64,000 bases of DNA from contig JAQFVV010006856.1 in assembly GCA_028023455.1 (NCBI GenBank), positions 136,501-200,500 on the forward strand. Direction: 5' to 3'. Numbering within the stretch: the stretch's first letter is position 1; the number at the start of each line of letters is the position of its first letter. This DNA is from Epiperipatus broadwayi. Lineage: Eukaryota > Onychophora > Udeonychophora > Euonychophora > Peripatidae. Positions 58,460-64,000 of the stretch are shown in pieces. The notes under the pieces are model-generated. The model was not told the origin of the DNA, did no database searches, and worked only from the letters and a program-made list of their open reading frames with translations. The translations under genes and the position numbers were made by a program.

Positions 58460-59648
58460 TATATTTGTATGATTATTTCAGTTAGTGTTAACAGTAACTT
58501 TATTTTCATATATATATATCATAGTAGAATTTTTATGTGACACATTATGTTATTTAAAAAATCATTTTTGTTGTGTCTATTTTCAATTCCTTTGCAAATT
58601 TGTTTTGTTTTGAAACATTTACATTTATTAAAATGATCGATAGAATAATTTCTGCATCATTTACTCTCAATTATAAATAAATTAGTCAAATAAATAATAA
58701 AATATTAAGAGGGTCATAATCATGAATCAAAATATCAATAATAGTTATTTTAATTATAATATTTATTTATATATACCTATATTTATGTAATAAATATTTT
58801 TTGGTAAATTGGGTGTTATTATACTGTAATCAATTGTAATAAATTTTATATAAAAATTATTTAAGATATTTTAAAAATATATGAAAGTAAATATTTATTT
58901 AAATGTTAGGTAATCTTAAACTGTTGTCAAACAGTAGGTATGATTCTTCAGATAAAGACAATAAAATACTACAACGCATACAAGATATTCTAAAAATATC
59001 ATAGTAATGCTGACATAAGTGCAAGTATTCTAGAAAGATTTTACTATCTAAAAAATGAGATTTAACACTTCAAAAATAATTTTTGGAAGATTGGATATCT
59101 TGTTTGCCTATAAATTCAAATTTATCAAACTATTAAATTTTAAAAAAAATGTCTGGTAAGAAACCAATAGAGTAAAAGGGGGTACTGCTTGACCCTTTTC
59201 TGAAATACTGTCAATATATTTTTCAAGATTTCATTCATATTCAATGAAAATAACAGTCATTTCAATAATGATTATACCATCAAAAACTAAGAAAAAATAA
59301 TTATTCGACCTATAAAAATGTATTATGGTTAGAAGAAATCCTTAGGGAATAACTATTGACAACTATGGGAATCAATCAGGCATGAATGTTTCCAAGAACA
59401 GTTCAATCTTTATTTAAATGGAATCAGAACAACAATCAATTCAATTAAGGTTTTAAAACAATCATCTTAATATAACTTAACTGCACTTAAAATTGTTCTT
59501 CTGAATTTTTTATCAGCTTTAAGAGGATAAGAACAAAAGAATTATTTGCAAAGACTTTAAATACATAATTTTCTAATTGAATTTCTTTTAATAAAGATTT
59601 AAATACTTTTTTATTTGTTATTGCCACACTATGTTTCTATTTATTTAT
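58460..59648. other. AT-rich DNA without a recognisable gene
   Basis: No coding frame, structured RNA or repeat was recognised. Confidence 0.45.
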
Positions 59649-60221
59649 TTAGCACTCCAAAAACCTTCAACAGATATGTTTTAAACATGCTTATGTGACA
59701 GCCAATCAGATGGAATAATGACATCACATGGACCTCTCAATTCTCAAACACAAGTCAGAACTATAAGAAAAAGATGGGATCAACCTTCATCTATGCCTCA
59801 ATTTATATATAAATAAGACAGACTCAAACATTTTGAATTAAGAGTGTGAAGCTAAAATACCTTCACATTTAATTCAGTAAATATTATATATAAATAAACA
59901 ACATGAAATTTGCATTGTTTATTTATATCTAGTATTTAGTGAATTAAATGTGAACATATTTAAGCTTCACACTCTTAGTTCAAAATGCTTGAGTCTGGCT
60001 TATTTATATATAAATTGAGGCATAGATGAAGGTGGGTGCCATCTTTTTCTTATAGTTCTGACTTGTGTTTGAGAATTGAGAGGTCCATGTGATGTTATTA
60101 TTCCATCTGATTGGCTGTCACGTCAGCATGTTTAAAGCATATCTGATGAAGGTTTTAGCTTTCATGTTATTACAATGTTATTTGTTTGCGCTTAATAAAT
60201 TTGATATATTAGCACTCCAAA
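59649..60221. mobile_element. Fold-back element with 13 bp target duplication
   Basis: Flanked by ttagcactccaaa at 59649-59661 and 60209-60221. The arms of about 220 bases pair (ccaatcagatggaataatga with tcattattccatctgattgg-type text, and agttctgacttgtgttt with its complement). The right arm continues into ctgatgaaggttttagcttt and a aataaatttgata end. That end has a CTGATGA box but no GAAA, so a hammerhead is only a weak suggestion. A long direct duplication argues for retroposition of an inverted dimer. Confidence 0.72.
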
Positions 60222-60444
60222 GAAAATGTTTTACATATTAGGTAAATTATTTTTTTTCATTCAAATATACACATATATGTACATATACACAACAAGGTAT
60301 TATGAGAATGAATGGGCTATATATAATTTTGTGTATCTTTATATTTTTTGTATCATTAAAACATAACTAGATTAAAGGGTCTATAAATTATAAAAGACAT
60401 AGATTAAAATAATAAATTGTTTTTCTCTTCACTAGTAAAAATTG

Positions 60445-61566
60445 TAATTATAAATATGCAACTTTTTTTTCATGTGTTAGTGAAGCTATAATTATACTTA
60501 AAATAATGTGTAATAAGTCTGCTTAGCATTTTCAAGATTTAATGTTCGAATCTCATACTCATAGCTTTGTGAATGAACACTGTTGTGATTTATTGTACAC
60601 ATATGCAAATGAGTTTGAATATTTAATTAGTTAGTCCATTGTTTAGAGAGAACAAAGCATACATCTCTTCTATTAATGGCACTGAGATCATTTGCTATGT
60701 AAAAAACTTCTTTAACTTCTCTTTTGGCATCACTCTTCTCTGTACAAATTATTTGGGCAGAACTAGGTTCAAACACATGGCCTGTAGCTGCTTGGTGGTC
60801 CCAGAAAACAGATGTTCTTTCATTTGTATTTTTAACCCTGTTGTATGCATACATGTGTTGGTAAATTCTTGTATTAAGGTTAGCCCGAGTCTCACCATAG
60901 TAAGATGCCTGGCAGCCTGATTGAGGGCATACCATTTTATAGACCACATGAGGGGCTTGATCTTTTTCCTATTGTATCTTTGGAATTATTTATTAGTTGG
61001 TTAGTATTGGGAGGTGTTCTGAAGCTAAATTTGAAATTGTTAGGCAATTTTTTTGCAATATTCAAGGTTACATTAAGTATAGAAGGAATTAATAGGTATT
61101 TCATATTGTCTCTAGGCTGTTTATTTCTGACTTTTCTATAAAATTTTTTTATTCTCTGATTGATTATATTGGGTTTAAAGCCTATGTTAGTCATTTCCTT
61201 TATATATTTGTCAATGTTGTTTTTCCTATCTGCTATGTATTTACATAAATGGGAATTTCTGAATAGGAAAGCATTCATACCTGCCCATTTATATAGGTTG
61301 GGAGTGTTAGACTTTGGACTTGAGTAACCTCTTATGTACAGTGGTTTAACCATCATTTTATAATCTAGGTATGTGTTCTCTCTTTTTTTTAACAAGTCTA
61401 GATATTTTATTTCTTGTTCCTTGTTTTCATCAGTTCTACTGAGGATTAATCCTGAGATGGCTTGAAATTCATTTTGTTTGTTGATAGTGATGGAAGGTTT
61501 TACTGCAATAAAAATGTCATCAACATATCGAGTGTATATGAGAGTCAGATCTGTTGTGAAATGTTT
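60445..61566 (-). mobile_element. Penelope-like element, 5'-truncated, minus-strand arm
   Basis: This is the left half of a head-to-head pair whose centre is near 61566. It carries the end of the reverse transcriptase, the linker, the GIY-YIG nuclease and about 180 bases of 3' flank, which match the right half outward to about 62665. Everything upstream of the RT catalytic motif is missing, so the copy stops where the inverted copy starts. Confidence 0.85.
60627..61566 (-). pseudogene. Penelope RT end and GIY-YIG nuclease, one frameshift
   Basis: One frame runs from the centre down to 60937, with IYTRYVDDIFIAVKPS (catalytic YVDD at plus 61516-61527), KEQEIKYLDL, then a Lys/Asn-rich linker. 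A one-base insertion near 60965 shifts the frame. The GIY-YIG domain follows at 60947-60627: VYKM-x-CPQ, SYYGETRANLNTRIYQH (the YIG half and catalytic Arg), WDHQAATGHVF, and the Glu-bearing KEVFYIAND, ending QWTN-stop. Penelope elements copy RNA into DNA and use this nuclease to open targets. The nuclease domain itself is open and looks the better preserved of the two copies. An N-terminal RT part is absent. Confidence 0.85.
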
Positions 61567-62476
61567 TGGAAGATCCGACTCTCATGTTGACAACATTTAT
61601 ATTGCAGCAAAACCTTCCACCACCACCAACATACAAAATGAATTTCAAGCCATCTCAGGATTAACCCTCAGTAGAACTGATGAAAACAAGGAACAAGAAA
61701 TAAAATATCTAGACTTGTTAATAAAAAGAACACATACCTAATTATAAAATGATGGTTAAACCACTGCACATAAGAGGCTACACAAGTCCAAAGTCTAACA
61801 CTCCCAACATATAAAAATGGGCAGGTATGAATGCTTTCCTATTCAGAATCACCATTTATGTAAATACATAGCGGATAGGAAAAACAACATCGACAAATAT
61901 ATAAAGGAAATGACTAACATAGGATTTAAACCCAATATGATCAATCAGAGAATAAAAACATTTTATAGAAAACTCAGAAATAAACAGTCTAAAGACAATA
62001 TGAAATACCTATCAATTCCTTTTATACCTAATGTAACCTCAAATATTGCAAAAAAATGGCCTAACAATTTTAAATTTAGCTTCAGAACACCTCCCAATAC
62101 TAACTGACTAATAAATAATTCCAAAGATACAATAGAAAAAGATCAAGCCCCTCATGTGGTCTATAAAATGGCATGCCCTCAATTAGGCTGCCAGGCATCT
62201 TATTATGGTGAGACTCGGGCTAACCTTAATACAAGAATTTACCAACATAGGTATGCATACAACAGGGTCAAAAATAAAAATGAAGAACATCTGTATTCTG
62301 GGACCACCAAGCAGCTACAGGCCATGTGTTTGAACCTAGTTCTGAACCAAATAATTTGTACAGAGAAGAGTGATGCCAAAAGAAAAGTTAAAGAAGCTTT
62401 TTACATAGCAAATGATCTCAGTGCCATTAATAGAAGAGAGGCATGCTTTGCTCTCTCTAAACAATGGACTAACTAA
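61567..62476 (+). pseudogene. Penelope RT end and GIY-YIG nuclease, several lesions
   Basis: The catalytic motif is damaged: HVDN replaces YVDD and 13 bases before it are deleted. A stop follows at 61739-61741 after a small deletion, and a TGA at 62105-62107 interrupts the linker. The nuclease (62150-62476) reads VYKMACPQ, SYYGETRANLNTRIYQH and KEAFYIAND, but a one-base loss and a later gain put the WDHQ-TGH stretch into the wrong frame between about 62280 and 62345. The copy is inactive. Confidence 0.85.
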
Positions 62477-62665
62477 TTAAATATTTAAACTCATTTGCAT
62501 ATGTGTACAATAAATCACAACAATATTCATTCACAAATCTATGAGTATGAGATTCAAATATTAAATCTCGAAAGCGCTAAGCAGACTTATTACACATTAT
62601 TTTAAGTATAATTATAGCTTCACTAACGCATGAGTAAAAAGTTGCATATTTATAATTAGATTAAA
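61567..62665 (+). mobile_element. Penelope-like element, 5'-truncated, plus-strand arm
   Basis: Mirror partner of 60445-61566. The similarity continues past the stop codon into 3' flank (gtgtacaataaatcacaa, gcagacttattacacatt, gcttcactaa) to about 62665. The two arms differ by scattered substitutions and short indels. Confidence 0.85.
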
Positions 62666-64000
62666 ATAACAATGTTTATTATTAAAATAGAGGACTATAC
62701 AAAAATATTAACTCTTAAGAGGAATATAATCCGCATAATGTGCAACTTTTTTTCAATTTATTAGCCATTTCATTAAAAAAATATACTACAATCTTATTGT
62801 TAAAAAATAAATATATATCACCAGTATTAGTTCTTATGCTTTTTCTAATCAATTTGTATTGTTGCTGATCCAAGTACTTGCAAAGTACAGTGCATCTTGT
62901 TTTTTTTTTTGAGTCAAAAAGATTTTGTTTTTTCAGTTATTCTAATTTTTTTTAATTATAAATAATGTTATATGAATGTTTAAAACAAAAACTGTGTATG
63001 TTTATGAACTTATTACTAAACATTTTTCCAAATATTTATATGTTAAAGCTAAAGAAAAATAAGATAACATATTTAATATGTAAAAAAACAACCAAAAACA
63101 ACAATATCAAGATTGTAATATAATAGTAAGTATAATAGTTTGTCATGCTAAACATGAAAGAGAGTTGAAAAAATTTTCTAATGGCTAAAAATGTGCAAAG
63201 TGCAGTAATTTTTCAGGTAATTTAACACAACAAAGCTAAGGGGAAAGAAAAACAATGGGCTCAATATTCAAGTGGCTTTTCTCCCTTCAGTGTGAAAATA
63301 TATTGTATTACAATTGTATTTCCTTTTGTTTTTCCATTCATCATATTAAAGTCATCTAAATCAACATAGATTTACCATTTTCTTTTAGCCAATAATAAAT
63401 AAATATTCATTTTCTAATCAATAACTGTATTTTAAGTGGATTGGATAAACTAATAATCTGTATCCAATCTGAATGAAACTTCTGATTGTGGATGTGGAGA
63501 GCAGAAATGCTCATCACTATGCTTCAGATCTAAGTAACCATTCCATATCAACCATTGAAATGAGATTCAATAAATTCCCAACCAATATAGATTAGTTTAA
63601 ATGAGTGGTGCTGGAAATAATAGCTTTTCATAAGATATGTCTATAAAGTATTTAAATATTAAAAAGATATTTTGCCATTTTGGAATAATAAAACTAAATC
63701 TGCCATGGAATGTAAGGAAAAGCTTGCCTAAATATATAATAGTTAATTCTATATATATGAAGCAGGCTGTAAGATTTATTTATTAGTAGACATAGATCAA
63801 CATAAACAAATTGCTTTAGAATTACTAATATATCAGCTTTAGCTGAAGGCTTTTAATTGTCTGTTGTCTTTTTTTAGACAAAAAGATATTGATAAAATCA
63901 AGATTGATAGAAAGTTAAAGAAAAATTGTATCAATCTTTATTACTTATAAACACAGATTTAATTAGTAAATTATATTCAGTTAGTTTATGACTATTTTTC
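62666..64000. other. AT-rich DNA without a recognisable gene
   Basis: No coding frame, RNA gene or clear repeat was recognised up to the window end. Confidence 0.5.

Noticed and set aside
60540-60600. Stem followed by GAAA in the 3' flank of the Penelope pair (also near 62560-62580)
   Set aside because: The upstream part lacks a CTGATGA box; the pattern also reads as a B-box-like tRNA remnant, and neither reading is strong.

Overview
The window is AT-rich eukaryotic DNA, almost certainly from an animal with a repeat-dense, intron-rich genome. A mollusc, and possibly a cephalopod, fits the mix of RTE-type LINEs, Penelope-like elements, tRNA-derived SINEs and hammerhead-bearing repeats, but the species cannot be fixed from this sequence. 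The only host gene I can support is the last coding exon of an aquaporin on the minus strand (26956-27174), with its splice acceptor and stop codon. No other aquaporin exon was recognised. Everything else that can be read is mobile or repeated DNA.

Layout. 150-835 is a homopolymer-rich block. 838-1160 is a fold-back repeat, followed by a diverged 2.1 kb TGTAAC-ended element (1221-3299, minus) and a piggyBac-like element (4838-6462). 6700-9997 is a full-length RTE LINE with a 12 bp target duplication and four in-frame stops. 10.6-15.9 kb holds short SINE-like repeats, nested palindromes and fold-backs. 16.5-20.8 kb holds a Penelope GIY-YIG remnant and a badly decayed LINE. 22.5-24.2 kb is an inverted array of repeat units. 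27-30.8 kb surrounds the aquaporin exon with more SINE-like units. Two well-preserved 2.2 kb TGTAAC-ended elements lie at 30801-32970 and 37892-40095. A segmental duplication links 36.4-41.3 kb with 48.7-51.0 kb. A decayed coiled-coil/cysteine ORF lies at 42.7-44.1 kb. A pair of TA-flanked DNA transposons with Tigger-like ends lies at 44.7-45.8 and 57.2-58.3 kb. 55.0-56.3 kb is a second tandem/inverted array. 59.6-60.2 kb is a fold-back with a 13 bp target duplication. 60.4-62.7 kb is a head-to-head pair of Penelope-like elements.

The most interesting signal is that several short repeat families (called alpha, beta and gamma here) carry the core of type I hammerhead self-cleaving ribozymes: a CUGAUGA box, a short stem II, GAAA, a tiny stem III and a matching stem I. 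Some stem III sequences are self-complementary (AUGCAU, ACUAGU), which suits cleavage by paired ribozymes. Alpha units also carry a tRNA-like A/B-box promoter downstream of the ribozyme. Gamma units occur as direct tandem copies with a 441-457 bp period, so RNA cut at successive ribozymes would give about 440-460 nt monomers, as in retrozymes. Two single insertions, one beta and one gamma, sit in the segmental duplication with exact 11-12 bp target duplications and the matching site unfilled in the other copy, so the families have moved, apparently by LINE-type machinery. The RTE or Penelope elements are candidate sources of that machinery, but this is inference.
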